DNA from: Acidiphilium iwatense
GTDB lineage: Bacteria > Pseudomonadota > Alphaproteobacteria > Acetobacterales > Acetobacteraceae
DNA: 64,000 bases
NCBI RefSeq assembly: GCF_021556475.1
Contig: NZ_JAKGBZ010000006.1
Location: forward strand, 62,001 to 126,000
Direction of reading: 5' to 3'
The notes under the pieces are model-generated. The model saw only the letters and a list, made by a program, of their open reading frames with translations, searched no databases and was not told the origin of the DNA. The position numbers and the translations under genes are program-made. Below are positions 35,545 to 47,223 of this stretch, one piece after another (position 1 is the stretch's first letter; the number at the start of each line of letters is the position of its first letter).

Positions 35545-36251
35545 AGGACCGACGCCCTCGCGAGATTGGCGGTCATCCCGGCCTCGATCATTGCGAGCGA
35601 CGCCTCCCAGTCCCGCCGCGGCACCAGAATCGGGCCGCTTGCGATGAGTGCGCCGCGCCCGAAGGGCAGGGGAATCCGCATCGCATCCCAGCTCTCGAGG
35701 GTGAGTGCACGCGACGTCGCGGCGGCGGCGCAGAATACCGGAGCACCGGTCAGGGCGGCGAGTTGTGCGACGCCCGGAGCGGCGCGGCGGCGCGGCCCGC
35801 GCGGTCCGTCCGGCGTCAGCCCCACGGGATGGCCCGCTTCGAACAGGCGCGCGAGTTCGCGCAGGCCGGCGGCCCCGCCGCGCGAGGTCGAGCCGGAAAT
35901 GGTCTCGATGCCGAAATGGCGCATCGCGCGGGCGATCAACCGCCCGTCGCGATGCCGGCTGGCCAGCACATACCCTTTCGGTCCGGCGCCGATCCGTTCC
36001 GCCTCGCGCCACAGAATCGGCATTGAGGGCAGGCATTCGTGCCAGAACACGATGATGCACGGCGTACCGGCCTTCAGGGCGCCGAGCAGGGCGTCCGCAT
36101 CGATGGTCCAGCGCGTCGTGGCCATGGTGCCGTGCAGATAGAGCCCGGCCAGATCGCCCAGGGGTTGCTGGACCCAGACCGATTTGAGGGGCGCCTTGAG
36201 CGTATCGCGGATCATCGGTGCGGCGGTAGCATCTGCCGAAGCGCGCGTCAT
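35535..36251 (-). CDS. DUF374 lysophospholipid acyltransferase family protein
   Basis: A 238-residue acyltransferase-like protein. IVFWHECLPSMPI carries the catalytic His region, and GSTSRGGAAGLREL and LTPDGPRGPRR are DUF374 hallmarks. Members are found beside waaA in alphaproteobacteria and probably act on lipid A or phospholipid precursors. ATG 36251 overlaps the oxyR stop as ATGA; the long upstream frame is a shadow. Confidence 0.88.
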   Translation of the reverse strand: MTRASADATAAPMIRDTLKAPLKSVWVQQPLGDLAGLYLHGTMATTRWTIDADALLGALKAGTPCIIVFWHECLPSMPILWREAERIGAGPKGYVLASRHRDGRLIARAMRHFGIETISGSTSRGGAAGLRELARLFEAGHPVGLTPDGPRGPRRRAAPGVAQLAALTGAPVFCAAAATSRALTLESWDAMRIPLPFGRGALIASGPILVPRRDWEASLAMIEAGMTANLARASVLCR

Positions 36252-37192
36252 CCGCCGACCGCCGCAAGGGTCGGCGCGGGCCGCATCCCCGCGAGCAGCG
36301 CCGCGAGCGCGCGAAACAGCGGATCGCGCGGGTCGGATGCGCGCCAGACCAGCGCGATGGTGCGCCCGGCCGAGGCATCTCCGAGATCCTGACAGACCAC
36401 GAGATCGCTGAGTTCCGGCCGGGCCGCCACGGCAAGCGCGGGCAGCAGCGAATAACCCTCCCCGGCAGCAATCATCTGCCACAGCGTCTCCAGGCTGGTC
36501 GCATGACGGGTCACCGGCTTGGCGTTGCACAGGCTCAGCGCCTGATCGCGCAGGCAATGCCCGTCTTCCAGCAACAGCAAATCATCCGCCGGCAGATCGT
36601 CGAGGGTGAGACGCCGCAACCCGGCCAGCGCGTGGCCGGGCGGAGTCGCCAGCAGGAACGGCTCGAAAAACAGCGGCGCGGCGGTCAGTCCGGCGCGCGA
36701 CACCGGCATGGCGAGGAGCAAAAGATCGAGCGCGCCTTCGATCAGCCGCTCGATCAGCCGCGCGGTGCGTGCCTCGGTGAGGCGGAGCGACAACTCGGGC
36801 CGCTCGGCGCGCAGCAGGCGCAGCAGTCCCGGCAGATAATACGGCCCGAGCGTCTCGATCGCGCCCAGGGAGACCTGTCCGGTCATCCCGGTGGGCTGGC
36901 CGTGCGACAAGGCGAGCAGATGCCGTGCCTCGGCGAGAACGCGCTCGGCCTGGACGAGAAGTGCTGCGCCTGCTGCGGTGGGTGCGACCCGGCGTTTGGT
37001 GCGCTCGAACAGCGTGACGCCGAGAATCGCTTCGAGCTTGCGGATCTGTTCCGAAAGCGCCGGCTGCGACACGCCGCAGCGCTCCGCCGCGCGGCCGAAA
37101 TGACGGAGTTCGGCCACCGCCTGGGCATATTCCAGATCGCGGAGCGACAGGCCGGCGAGCAGGCGCGGCGACGCGGGGTAAAAACTGTCCAT
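36248..37192 (-). CDS. oxyR: OxyR-like LysR-family peroxide sensor
   Basis: A 314-residue LysR regulator. The N-terminal HTH includes FGRAAERCGVSQPALSEQI. The redox Cys pair is intact: C213 and C222 in EDGHCLRDQALSLC, with the nine-residue spacing of E. coli C199/C208. It is divergent from katG across a 128-base spacer, the expected OxyR-katG arrangement. Unusually, it is coupled by ATGA to the downstream acyltransferase and lipid A genes. Confidence 0.93.
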   Translation of the reverse strand: MDSFYPASPRLLAGLSLRDLEYAQAVAELRHFGRAAERCGVSQPALSEQIRKLEAILGVTLFERTKRRVAPTAAGAALLVQAERVLAEARHLLALSHGQPTGMTGQVSLGAIETLGPYYLPGLLRLLRAERPELSLRLTEARTARLIERLIEGALDLLLLAMPVSRAGLTAAPLFFEPFLLATPPGHALAGLRRLTLDDLPADDLLLLEDGHCLRDQALSLCNAKPVTRHATSLETLWQMIAAGEGYSLLPALAVAARPELSDLVVCQDLGDASAGRTIALVWRASDPRDPLFRALAALLAGMRPAPTLAAVGG

Positions 37193-39531
<2,339 letters not shown>

Positions 39532-39548
39532 GTCCGGCGAGTGGAGAT

Positions 39549-39583
39549 GCGGGCGTCCCGGGGTTCCGGGAACGCCCGCTTTC
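39549..39583 (+). terminator. Terminator after katG
   Basis: GCGGGCGT (39549-39556) pairs with ACGCCCGC (39572-39579). Inner arms CCCGG/CCGGG, one bulged A, then TTTC. It lies 17 bases after the katG stop. Confidence 0.75.
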
Positions 39584-39645
39584 GTTGTGGCAGCGTGGCT
39601 TGAAGCCGGGCGGCAAAAGCCCCATTCCTGAATAAGAGCAAGGCG

Positions 39646-40020
39646 ATGGGGGTGCGGATCATGAGACGCTGGAGCAGCAGGCGCAAGGACGCGGTCAGTA
39701 CTTTGACCAGCGAGTTCGATCGGTTCCAGGACGATTTCGACCAATTGCGCACCAAGCTCGTGCGGCTAGCTGGTGATACGGTCAAGGAATTCAGCGATTC
39801 TCCGCAGAAATTCGCCGACTTGAAGGACGTGATCGAAGGCCGACTCACGGTGATCGAGGATGAGATCGGCGATCTCGGCAGGCAGTTGCGCATCAAGGGC
39901 GGCGAGGCAGCAGGCCGGGTCGAAAAGCGGGTGCAGGAGCGGCCATTCGCCAGCCTCGCCATCGCCTTCGGTGTCGGCCTTTTCGCGGCGCAGCTATTGC
40001 GTCGCCGCCGCTCGTCGTGA
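39646..40020 (+). CDS. DUF883/YqjD-like membrane-anchored protein
   Basis: A 124-residue protein. It has a charged, probably helical stretch (DRFQDDFDQLRTKLVRLAG ... DEIGDLGRQLRIKG). A single C-terminal membrane segment near 101-118 (SLAIAFGVGLFAAQLL) ends in RRRR. This resembles ElaB/YqjD, which tether ribosomes to the membrane in E. coli, but the similarity is by architecture. ATG 39661 is an alternative start. It pairs with the next small membrane gene. Confidence 0.65.
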   Translation: MGVRIMRRWSSRRKDAVSTLTSEFDRFQDDFDQLRTKLVRLAGDTVKEFSDSPQKFADLKDVIEGRLTVIEDEIGDLGRQLRIKGGEAAGRVEKRVQERPFASLAIAFGVGLFAAQLLRRRRSS

Positions 40021-40058
40021 ACGGCGCCCTATCTTCCACTCACTGGGCGGCTTGAAGC

Positions 40059-40478
40059 ATGATGCGCGTGCTTTTCAACCTGCTCGACGGGATCACCCTG
40101 CGTTACCTGAAACGGCGCGCCGCCCTCACCCTGATCGGCTTGGTGATGGGATCGATCGGGCTGGGTTTCCTGATCGCCGCCATCTATCAGGCGGCCGCGC
40201 TCGGTGTGGGCGATCTCTATGCTGCGCTGATCTGCGGGGGCATCTTCGTTATTTTCGCGCTAGGGTTGTTTGCCATCGCGAACCGGCAATGGCGGCGCCG
40301 GCCGCGCCCGCTGCTTGCCCGTGCGCGTTATGGCGTGGCAACCGAATTGCTGACCATGGCGCAGACGCTGATTCGCGAGGATCCCGCCAAAGCAGTGATC
40401 GCGGCCTTGATCCTCGGCGCGATGACCGAACATCTGCAGAAACGATCCGCCGCCAAGCGCGCCCAGACGCGCGAATAA
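40059..40478 (+). CDS. Small membrane protein, YqjE/holin-superfamily III-like
   Basis: A 139-residue protein with two hydrophobic segments (about 24-45 and 55-75) followed by a basic, soluble tail. Its place just after a YqjD-like gene matches the yqjDE pair. No enzyme motif is seen. Function unknown. ATG 40062 is equally possible. Confidence 0.6.
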   Translation: MMRVLFNLLDGITLRYLKRRAALTLIGLVMGSIGLGFLIAAIYQAAALGVGDLYAALICGGIFVIFALGLFAIANRQWRRRPRPLLARARYGVATELLTMAQTLIREDPAKAVIAALILGAMTEHLQKRSAAKRAQTRE

Positions 40479-40584
40479 GAACAAATTGATCGTCATAGTT
40501 GCATGCACGGCATTGGCGTTTGGGATCGAGTGGCGTAAGACACGGCTCTGCTGACTGTCTCGATTTTTCAACGGAGAATGCCGC

Positions 40585-41427
40585 ATGCTGCGGCCTTCGG
40601 CGCCGGTTCGACAAGCGCTCGCGCGGCTGACCCTGCCGGTCATGCTGCTGATTTCCCTTGGCCTGGTCCTGGCCGGGCGAGCCGATCGACATTTGGGTGC
40701 GGTTCTGCGCACCGGGCTCGACGACGCGCTTGCTCCACTCTATCGCGCCGCGGCGGCGCCGGCTTCGGCGGTCGCGCAGGATCGCGGGGCGATCGGCGCT
40801 TGGTTTCGCCTGCACGCCGATAATCTGCGCCTGACCCGGCAAAACCGTGAATTGCGGCGCTGGCGGGCGGTGGCGCTGGCGCTTGCCGCGCAGAACGAAG
40901 CGCTGAAATCGCAGCTTCATTTTGTCCCCACGCCGACGCCGAATTTTTTCTCGGCACGGGTCATCGCCGATCTCGGCGGGCTTTACGCACGATCCGTCCT
41001 GGTCACGATCCCGCGGAATGCGTGGCGGATCGTCAACGCCATCGCCATGGACGGGCGCGGCGTGGTTGGCCGCGTAGTGCAGGCAGGATCGCGCAGCGCG
41101 CGGGTGCTGCTGATCACCGACCTGAACAGCCGGGTGCCGGTGGCGATCGGCAAGCACGGCGAACGCGCGATTATGGCGGGACAGAATACCGCGACGCCGC
41201 GCCTGATCTACTGGGCGCCGGGCGATCCGCCGCGCGAGGGCGCCATCGTGCTGACCAGCGCGGATGGCGGCGTGTTCCCCTATGGCCTGCCGGTCGGCAT
41301 CGTTCACTATCGCGGACGCAACGATCCGGTGGTTCTGCCCTTCGCCGGCATGGCGCGGCTTCGCATCCTGCGGCTCTTCGAATACGGCCATGATCCGGAT
41401 TCGGCCGTTGCGTCCGCGCGGCATTGA
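40585..41427 (+). CDS. mreC: Rod shape-determining protein MreC
   Basis: A 280-residue periplasmic scaffold of the elongasome. It has an N-terminal membrane helix (about 13-31), then an alpha-helical coiled coil (about 80-112), then the beta domain with GRGVVGRVVQAG, LLITDLNSRVPV and SADGGVFPYGLPVG. mreB is not in this window upstream. Coupled by TGATG to mreD. Confidence 0.92.
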   Translation: MLRPSAPVRQALARLTLPVMLLISLGLVLAGRADRHLGAVLRTGLDDALAPLYRAAAAPASAVAQDRGAIGAWFRLHADNLRLTRQNRELRRWRAVALALAAQNEALKSQLHFVPTPTPNFFSARVIADLGGLYARSVLVTIPRNAWRIVNAIAMDGRGVVGRVVQAGSRSARVLLITDLNSRVPVAIGKHGERAIMAGQNTATPRLIYWAPGDPPREGAIVLTSADGGVFPYGLPVGIVHYRGRNDPVVLPFAGMARLRILRLFEYGHDPDSAVASARH

Positions 41428-41954
41428 TGATGGACGCGCCGGAATTCTGGCGTGGACTCGATCGGACCGCGCGGCACGCCCTGCCGGCGGCGAGCATTGT
41501 AGCGGTGACCATTCTGCTGGCGATGCCGGGCCTGATCCCGGCGCAACCCGCCTGCCGCACGGCGTTCGTGATCGCTTCGGTCTATTTCTGGAGCCTGTAT
41601 CGCCCGGCATCGTTACCGGCGCCGGTGGTTGCCTTGCTCGGTGTCCTGCTCGACCTGCTCGGCGCCTCGCCGCTCGGGCTCTGGGCGGTGCTGCTGTTGC
41701 TGGAACAGGCGGCGGTCGCGCCGATGCGCCGGGTTCTGGTGCGCCAGAGTTTTCTCATGGTCTGGCTTGCCTTTACAGGCTTTGCCGTTGCCATTTCGGC
41801 ACTGGAATGGCTTGCCCGCGCGGTTCTCGATCTTGCGCTGCTGCCGCCGGGGCCGATTCTGGCGCAGGGTTTGATCGCGATTTTGCTTTATCCGCCGCTC
41901 GCGGTCGCGCTGATCCGCGCCCATCGCAGTGCGGCGGCACCCGAGCAGGCCTGA
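41427..41954 (+). CDS. mreD: Rod shape-determining protein MreD
   Basis: A 175-residue protein with about five hydrophobic helices, of the right size and position for MreD. The helix with LLGVLLDLLGASPLGLWAV matches the conserved D-x-x-x-G/P pattern. The ATG at 41427 shares one base with the mreC stop; ATG 41430 and TTG 41424 are alternatives. Identification rests largely on the operon. Confidence 0.85.
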   Translation: MMDAPEFWRGLDRTARHALPAASIVAVTILLAMPGLIPAQPACRTAFVIASVYFWSLYRPASLPAPVVALLGVLLDLLGASPLGLWAVLLLLEQAAVAPMRRVLVRQSFLMVWLAFTGFAVAISALEWLARAVLDLALLPPGPILAQGLIAILLYPPLAVALIRAHRSAAAPEQA

Positions 41955-41958
41955 CCGC

Positions 41959-43839
41959 ATGAAACGCGAGCGTGCCTTGCGGCCGATCTTCACTCGCCGC
42001 GCCTTGCTGCTTGGGGCGGCGGAATTCGCGGCATTCGGGGCGCTCGCCGCGCGGCTCTACCGGATGCAGGTGCTTCAGCACGGCAAATACGCGACATTGG
42101 CCAAGCAGAATTCGGTGAACGAACGGCTGCTCGCTCCCCTGCGCGGGCTGATCACCGATCGGCACGGCGCCATCCTGGCCGGCAACAAGCAGCACTGGCG
42201 GGCGCTGTTCATGATGATCCAGACGCCCGATCCGGCGTCGGTGATCGATCGGTTTGCCGCTCTCATTTCGCTGTCGGATGCCGAGCGGAGGCGGATCGGC
42301 CGGGATATCTCGGGTAAGCCGCGCTATATTCCAGTTTTGCTCAAGGACTATCTCGACTGGTCGGAAATGGCACGGATCGAGGTTCATGCGATCGAATTGC
42401 CGGGCGTGTTCGTCGATGTCGGTGCCTCGCGCGTCTATCCGCTGGGGGATGCGACCTCGCACACGATCGGCTATGTCGCGCGCCCCACACAGGTTCAGGC
42501 GCAGGCAAACCCGGTGCTGGCCCTGCCCGGAATGCGGGTGGGCCGCGCCGGGGTCGAGCAGGCGCGCGACACGGTGCTGCGCGGTTCGCCCGGCGTGGTG
42601 CAGACCGAGGTGAATGCCCACGGCACCGTGGTTCGTGTGCTCGATCGCGACAACGGCACCCAGGGCCAGACGGTTCAACTTACCATGGATGCCGGGCTGC
42701 AAAGCCTGGCGGCGCAAAAGCTCGCCGGCCAGGCGGGTGCAGCGGTCATGCTGGATGCGACCAACGGCGAGGTTCTGGCGCTGGCGAGCCAGCCTGGCTT
42801 CGATCCCACCTTGTTCGATTCCGGCGTGCCGGAATCGGTCTGGAAATCCTGGATCACTGATCCCAAGCGGCCATTGAACGATCGTGCGACGGCAGGCCTC
42901 TACGCGCCCGGTTCGACCTTCAAGCCGAATGTCGCGCTTGCCGCTCTGGAATGCGGCGCGATCACGCCGGAGACCACCTTCTTCTGCCCCGGCTATCTCA
43001 AGCTGGGCAACCATACCTTCTATTGCTGGGACCATTACGGCCACGGCAACGTCAATGTGGTCAGCGCCCTGCAACAAAGCTGCGACGTTTTTTTCTACCA
43101 TACCGCGCTGGTTACCGGGATCGACCGGATCGCCGCGATGGGCCGCCGGCTCGGCCTGATCGGCCGTGTCGGGCTCGATCTGCCCGGAGTTTCCGAAGGC
43201 TTCCTGCCGACCCGCGCCTGGGCACGAGGCCGGCATCTGGTGTGGACCAGAGGCAACACGGTGATCCAGGGCATCGGCCAGGGCTACACCCAGGTCACGC
43301 CGCTTGGCCTTGCCACCATGACCGCCCGCATCGCCAGCGGCCGCGCGATCGGACCGCATATCGCGCGCGCTGTCGGCACGGTGGCGCAACCGGGGAGCAC
43401 GGCGGCGCATTGGCCGGTTCTCGGGCTGGATGATCGCCATCTCGCGGCGGTGCGCCAGGGCATGTTCGAGGTGGTGAACACGCCGCTCGGCACCGGCTGG
43501 GCCTCGCGCCTCACTTTGCCGGGCGTGCATATGGCGGGCAAGACCGGCACGGCACAGGTCCATGACGAGACGGCAGCGCAGGAAAAATCGAATTTCAACG
43601 ACGCCTCGTTGCCCTGGAAGTTCCGGCCCAATGCGTTTTTCATCGCCTTCGCGCCGGTCCACGCGCCACGCTTCGCCGTCGCCGTGGTGGTCGAGCACGG
43701 CAACGAGGGTGCCTCGGTCTCGGCCCCCATCGCCCATGATCTGATCACCGCCGCCCTCACGCGCGATCTCACCGCCGCCCCGCCGGGCATCATCCAAAGC
43801 GCGCCGCAAGCCGCTCTGCCCGAGGCCGCCCCCGCATGA
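41959..43839 (+). CDS. mrdA: Penicillin-binding protein 2
   Basis: A 626-residue elongation transpeptidase. It has an N-terminal membrane anchor, then a dimerisation region (APLRGLITDRHGAILA). The transpeptidase motifs are S319-x-x-K322 (YAPGSTFK), S374-C-D (QQSCDVFFY) and K528-T-G-T. It cross-links peptidoglycan with RodA, encoded next by an ATGA overlap. The start is 4 bases after mreD. Confidence 0.96.
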   Translation: MKRERALRPIFTRRALLLGAAEFAAFGALAARLYRMQVLQHGKYATLAKQNSVNERLLAPLRGLITDRHGAILAGNKQHWRALFMMIQTPDPASVIDRFAALISLSDAERRRIGRDISGKPRYIPVLLKDYLDWSEMARIEVHAIELPGVFVDVGASRVYPLGDATSHTIGYVARPTQVQAQANPVLALPGMRVGRAGVEQARDTVLRGSPGVVQTEVNAHGTVVRVLDRDNGTQGQTVQLTMDAGLQSLAAQKLAGQAGAAVMLDATNGEVLALASQPGFDPTLFDSGVPESVWKSWITDPKRPLNDRATAGLYAPGSTFKPNVALAALECGAITPETTFFCPGYLKLGNHTFYCWDHYGHGNVNVVSALQQSCDVFFYHTALVTGIDRIAAMGRRLGLIGRVGLDLPGVSEGFLPTRAWARGRHLVWTRGNTVIQGIGQGYTQVTPLGLATMTARIASGRAIGPHIARAVGTVAQPGSTAAHWPVLGLDDRHLAAVRQGMFEVVNTPLGTGWASRLTLPGVHMAGKTGTAQVHDETAAQEKSNFNDASLPWKFRPNAFFIAFAPVHAPRFAVAVVVEHGNEGASVSAPIAHDLITAALTRDLTAAPPGIIQSAPQAALPEAAPA

Positions 43840-44993
43840 ACGCTCCGTTGACCACCAAATTATACCGCCCCTATTACCAGCGATCGTTCGGCATCGCGAA
43901 CAAGCTGCTGCGGGTGAACTGGCTGTTCGTTCTGGCCTGCAGCGCGCTCGCGGGCATCGGCTATGCAGCGCTCTATTCGGCAGCGGGCGGCCACGGCCAT
44001 CCCTATGCGACACCGCAGATCGAGCGTTTCTTCGCGGCCCTCATCATGATGATCGCGATCGCCATGATCGATATCCGCATCATCGCGAAACTCGCATGGC
44101 CGCTCTATGCCATCGGGATCGTGCTGCTGCTCGCGGTGTGGAAGTTCGGCCATGTCGGGCTTGGCGCGAAACGCTGGCTCGATGTCGGCGGGATGCATGT
44201 GCAGCCCTCCGAACTGATGAAGCTGTTTCTCGCCCTGGCGCTGGCCTCCTGGTTCCAGCGCGCGAGCCACGAGCGGGTGGGCAATCCGCTGTTCCTGATC
44301 CCGCCGGCGCTCGCAATCCTGGTGCCGGCGGCACTCATCCTGAAGGAGCCTAATCTCGGTACCGCGCTGATCACCATGAGCATCGGTGCCGTGGTGCTGC
44401 TCGGTGCGGGCGTGCGCTGGTGGAAATTCGCCATCGTCATCGCGATCGTCGCGGTGGTGGCGCCGTTTGCTTATGCCCATCTGCACGGCTACCAGAAGGA
44501 ACGGATTCTCACGTTTCTGCATCCCGGCCGCGATCCACTGGGGGCCGGCTACAACATCATCCAGTCGAAAATCGCGCTGGGTTCCGGCGGCATGTGGGGG
44601 CAGGGATTCCTGCACGGCAGCCAGAACCAGCTCAATTTCCTGCCCGAGAAACAGACCGATTTTGTGTTCACCATCATCGCCGAGGAGTTCGGCTTCGCCG
44701 GGAGCATCGTGCTGATCGGCCTGCTGTTCGCGATGGTCACCATGGCGGTCTATACCGCCTTGCGCTGCCGTCATCAGTTCGGCCGGCTCGCCGCCCTGGG
44801 CATCGCGACCAATCTGTTCCTCTACTGTTTCGTCAATCTCGCGATGGTGATGGGCCTGATCCCGGTGGGCGGCGTGCCGCTGCCGCTGGTGTCCTATGGT
44901 GGCTCCGCGCTCACCGCCGTGATGCTCGGCTTCGGCGTGCTGATGTCGATCCATGTCCACCGCGACGTGGAATTCGCTCCCGCCGACGATTAA
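43836..44993 (+). CDS. rodA: Rod shape-determining protein RodA
   Basis: A 385-residue SEDS-family glycan polymerase with about ten membrane helices. Motifs LGAKRWLDVGGMHVQPSEL, KEPNLGTALI, GAGYNIIQSKIALGSGG, FLPEKQTDFVFTIIAEEFG and PLVSYGGSAL are all present. Works with PBP2 in rod elongation. Convergent with the AmpG-like gene only 3 bases away. Confidence 0.97.
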   Translation: MNAPLTTKLYRPYYQRSFGIANKLLRVNWLFVLACSALAGIGYAALYSAAGGHGHPYATPQIERFFAALIMMIAIAMIDIRIIAKLAWPLYAIGIVLLLAVWKFGHVGLGAKRWLDVGGMHVQPSELMKLFLALALASWFQRASHERVGNPLFLIPPALAILVPAALILKEPNLGTALITMSIGAVVLLGAGVRWWKFAIVIAIVAVVAPFAYAHLHGYQKERILTFLHPGRDPLGAGYNIIQSKIALGSGGMWGQGFLHGSQNQLNFLPEKQTDFVFTIIAEEFGFAGSIVLIGLLFAMVTMAVYTALRCRHQFGRLAALGIATNLFLYCFVNLAMVMGLIPVGGVPLPLVSYGGSALTAVMLGFGVLMSIHVHRDVEFAPADD

Positions 44994-44996
44994 GCC

Positions 44997-46274
44997 TCAC
45001 GCTGCTCTGGGTTCTGGTGGGTAACGACGAAGAATAAAGATCATCACGGCCATCGAAGGCAGCGCCGAGAGCACGGTGAATTCGTAGAACGGAATCCAGC
45101 CCATCGCATTCGCCAGCACGCCGGATATCCCGCCGACCGTGCGCAGCGCCAGCGCCGCCACCGAGGAGAGCAGCGCGTATTGTGTCGCGGTGTAGTCTTT
45201 CGTGCAGAGCCCCGACAGATAGGTGATGAACGCGGCATCCGAGATGCCCTGGGCGAAGGATTCCACCACGCTGGTAGCGAACAATATATGCGGCGCATGG
45301 GGATAGAGCCCCAGCAGCGGATACAGGATGAGTGCGGCGGTCTGGAACACGCCGGCGCACAGCAGCGCGCGCCCGACACCCAGCTTCGCCACGGCAACCC
45401 CGCCGAGGGCTGTGCCGGCCAGCACGGCGACCAGCGCGGCCGGCCCGGTGGCGATGGCGATCATCGCCCGGTTGAAGCCGAGATAGGTGTAATAGGGCGC
45501 CAGCATCACCCCGGCGAGGGCCTCGCCGAGGTAGAACAGGACCACGAACGAAAGAATGATCGCCGCCCCGCGGCGCGAGAAGAACTCCGCCAGCGGGGCG
45601 ATCACCGCCTGACGGAACCGCACCGCGACGGATATCCTGCCGTGGTCCGGCGGCGGTTCCGGCTCGGCGCAGAGCAGGGTGGCGACCGCACCCAGCAGTT
45701 GCAGCGGCACCATTAGCAGAATCGCCTCGTGCCAGCCGATGACGGTCGAAAGCGCGATCACCCCGGAGCCCGAAATCAGCATCGCCGCGCGATAGCCCCA
45801 CACATAACCCGCCGTCGCCGCGCCTTGCAGTCGCTGGGGGAAGAACTCGATGCGCCAGGTGTCGATCATGATGTCCTGGCTCGCTGAAAGGAACGCCACC
45901 AGCGCGCCGAGAACCAGCGTCGCCGCCAGCGCGTGCGCCGGTCGAGTCAGCGCCAGTCCGCCGATCGCGGCGGCCAGCACGAGCTGGATCAGCAGCAGCC
46001 AGCCGCGCCGCCGCCCGAGGCGCCGGAACGGCGGCGGCGCCAGAATCTGGTCGAGCGCCGGCGCCCAGAGGAATTTCAGCGAATAGGCGATGCCGAGATT
46101 GGCGGTGAAGCCGATCGCGGCCAGCGGCAGATGCGCGCGGGCGAGCCAGAGGCGGAGCGTGAACCCCGAAAGCGCCAGCGGCAGGCCCGACGAGAATCCA
46201 AGCGCGGTAATCAGAGCAATGGGGCGAATCCGGTTCACCACCCTATTTGCCAGGGACGGACCGGGCGCCGTCAA
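44997..46274 (-). CDS. ampG: AmpG-like muropeptide MFS transporter
   Basis: A protein of up to 425 residues with about 12 helices. GFSSGLPLALSGFTLRLWLA and SASQDIMIDTWRIE are the AmpG signatures, so import of anhydromuropeptides for cell-wall recycling is likely. The longest frame begins with TTG and lacks a ribosome site; GTG 46241 or 46238 may be the real start. It lies 46 bases after the EamA gene. Adjacent peptidoglycan genes fit the role. Confidence 0.85.
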   Translation of the reverse strand: MTAPGPSLANRVVNRIRPIALITALGFSSGLPLALSGFTLRLWLARAHLPLAAIGFTANLGIAYSLKFLWAPALDQILAPPPFRRLGRRRGWLLLIQLVLAAAIGGLALTRPAHALAATLVLGALVAFLSASQDIMIDTWRIEFFPQRLQGAATAGYVWGYRAAMLISGSGVIALSTVIGWHEAILLMVPLQLLGAVATLLCAEPEPPPDHGRISVAVRFRQAVIAPLAEFFSRRGAAIILSFVVLFYLGEALAGVMLAPYYTYLGFNRAMIAIATGPAALVAVLAGTALGGVAVAKLGVGRALLCAGVFQTAALILYPLLGLYPHAPHILFATSVVESFAQGISDAAFITYLSGLCTKDYTATQYALLSSVAALALRTVGGISGVLANAMGWIPFYEFTVLSALPSMAVMIFILRRYPPEPRAA

Positions 46275-46320
46275 GGGCTTGAACCGAGCCTCGCTTTGAG
46301 GCGCCTGCCGGTCTGCGGCG

Positions 46321-47223
46321 TTATCGTTTTTGTGCCACGAAGACCGATACGAGAACGATGACGCCTCCGGCGATTTCGCCCGGCGTGATGGTCTCGCCGA
46401 GCAGAAGCGCGCCGCCCGCCACGCTGACCAGCGGGATCATGTAGAGAAATCCGCTGGCGCGCTGCGCACCGAGACGCGCACTGCCGATGTTCCAGAACAG
46501 CATCGAAATGGTCGATGACCCCAGCGTCAGCGCGGCCAGCACGATCAGATCGGTGCGGGTCATCGCCGGCAGTGCGGTGGCCATGTCCGGCGCCCCAGCC
46601 AGAACCATGGGGGCGGCGCCGAAGGCCATGGTCGCCGCGGTGACCGGCAGCGAGCCGCGACGCACGATCAGGTCGGGGGCCATGACGCAATAGAGCGCCC
46701 AGGCGGCGGCGCTGGCCAGGATTAGCATGATGCCGCCAGCACTGCCTTCGGCGGGGCCGATGCTGACCGACATCAGTGCCACTCCGCATGCACCCGCGAT
46801 GGCAGTGCCGATCAGGATCGGGCGGGGCATCCGCCTGGCGGCGATCGCCCCGAACAGAAGGATCAGCAGGGGTTCGGCGGCATCGAGCAGCCCGGTCAGC
46901 CCGGCGCCCACGGTGCGCTGGCCAAAACTTGCCAGCACATTATAGCCGGTGATGCCGCACAGGCCTGCCAGGGCGGCGCGCCGCCAGTCCGCGCCCGACC
47001 AGGGCACCCGCCGGCGGAGCAAAAAAGGCAGGAACAGAATCGCCGCCGAGCCGTAGCGGAGGGCGAGAACCGGCAGCACCGGCAATCCCTGTTCGGTCGC
47101 GCCGACCAGAAGGCGCATCCCGACCGGCGAGGTGCCCCAGAACAGGCAGGCGAGCAGGAGAAGACCTACGCCGAGTCCGTCGCCAGAACCGCGACTCCCG
47201 GCAGCACCTTGCCTTCCATCCAT
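46321..47223 (-). CDS. EamA/DMT-family transporter
   Basis: A 300-residue protein with ten predicted helices in two EamA repeats ([16 protein letters not shown] and [15 protein letters not shown]). Substrate unknown; family members export amino acids or metabolites. No alternative start was found, so it overlaps the pgk 3' end by 58 bases, which is unusually long. It ends the tkt-gap-pgk transcript. Confidence 0.88.
   Translation of the reverse strand: MDGRQGAAGSRGSGDGLGVGLLLLACLFWGTSPVGMRLLVGATEQGLPVLPVLALRYGSAAILFLPFLLRRRVPWSGADWRRAALAGLCGITGYNVLASFGQRTVGAGLTGLLDAAEPLLILLFGAIAARRMPRPILIGTAIAGACGVALMSVSIGPAEGSAGGIMLILASAAAWALYCVMAPDLIVRRGSLPVTAATMAFGAAPMVLAGAPDMATALPAMTRTDLIVLAALTLGSSTISMLFWNIGSARLGAQRASGFLYMIPLVSVAGGALLLGETITPGEIAGGVIVLVSVFVAQKR

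Noticed and set aside
41773-44013. A 746-codon minus-strand open frame opposite mrdA
   Set aside because: Same reason: mrdA and mreD on the plus strand carry all expected motifs, and the antisense translation is Arg/Gly/His-rich noise.
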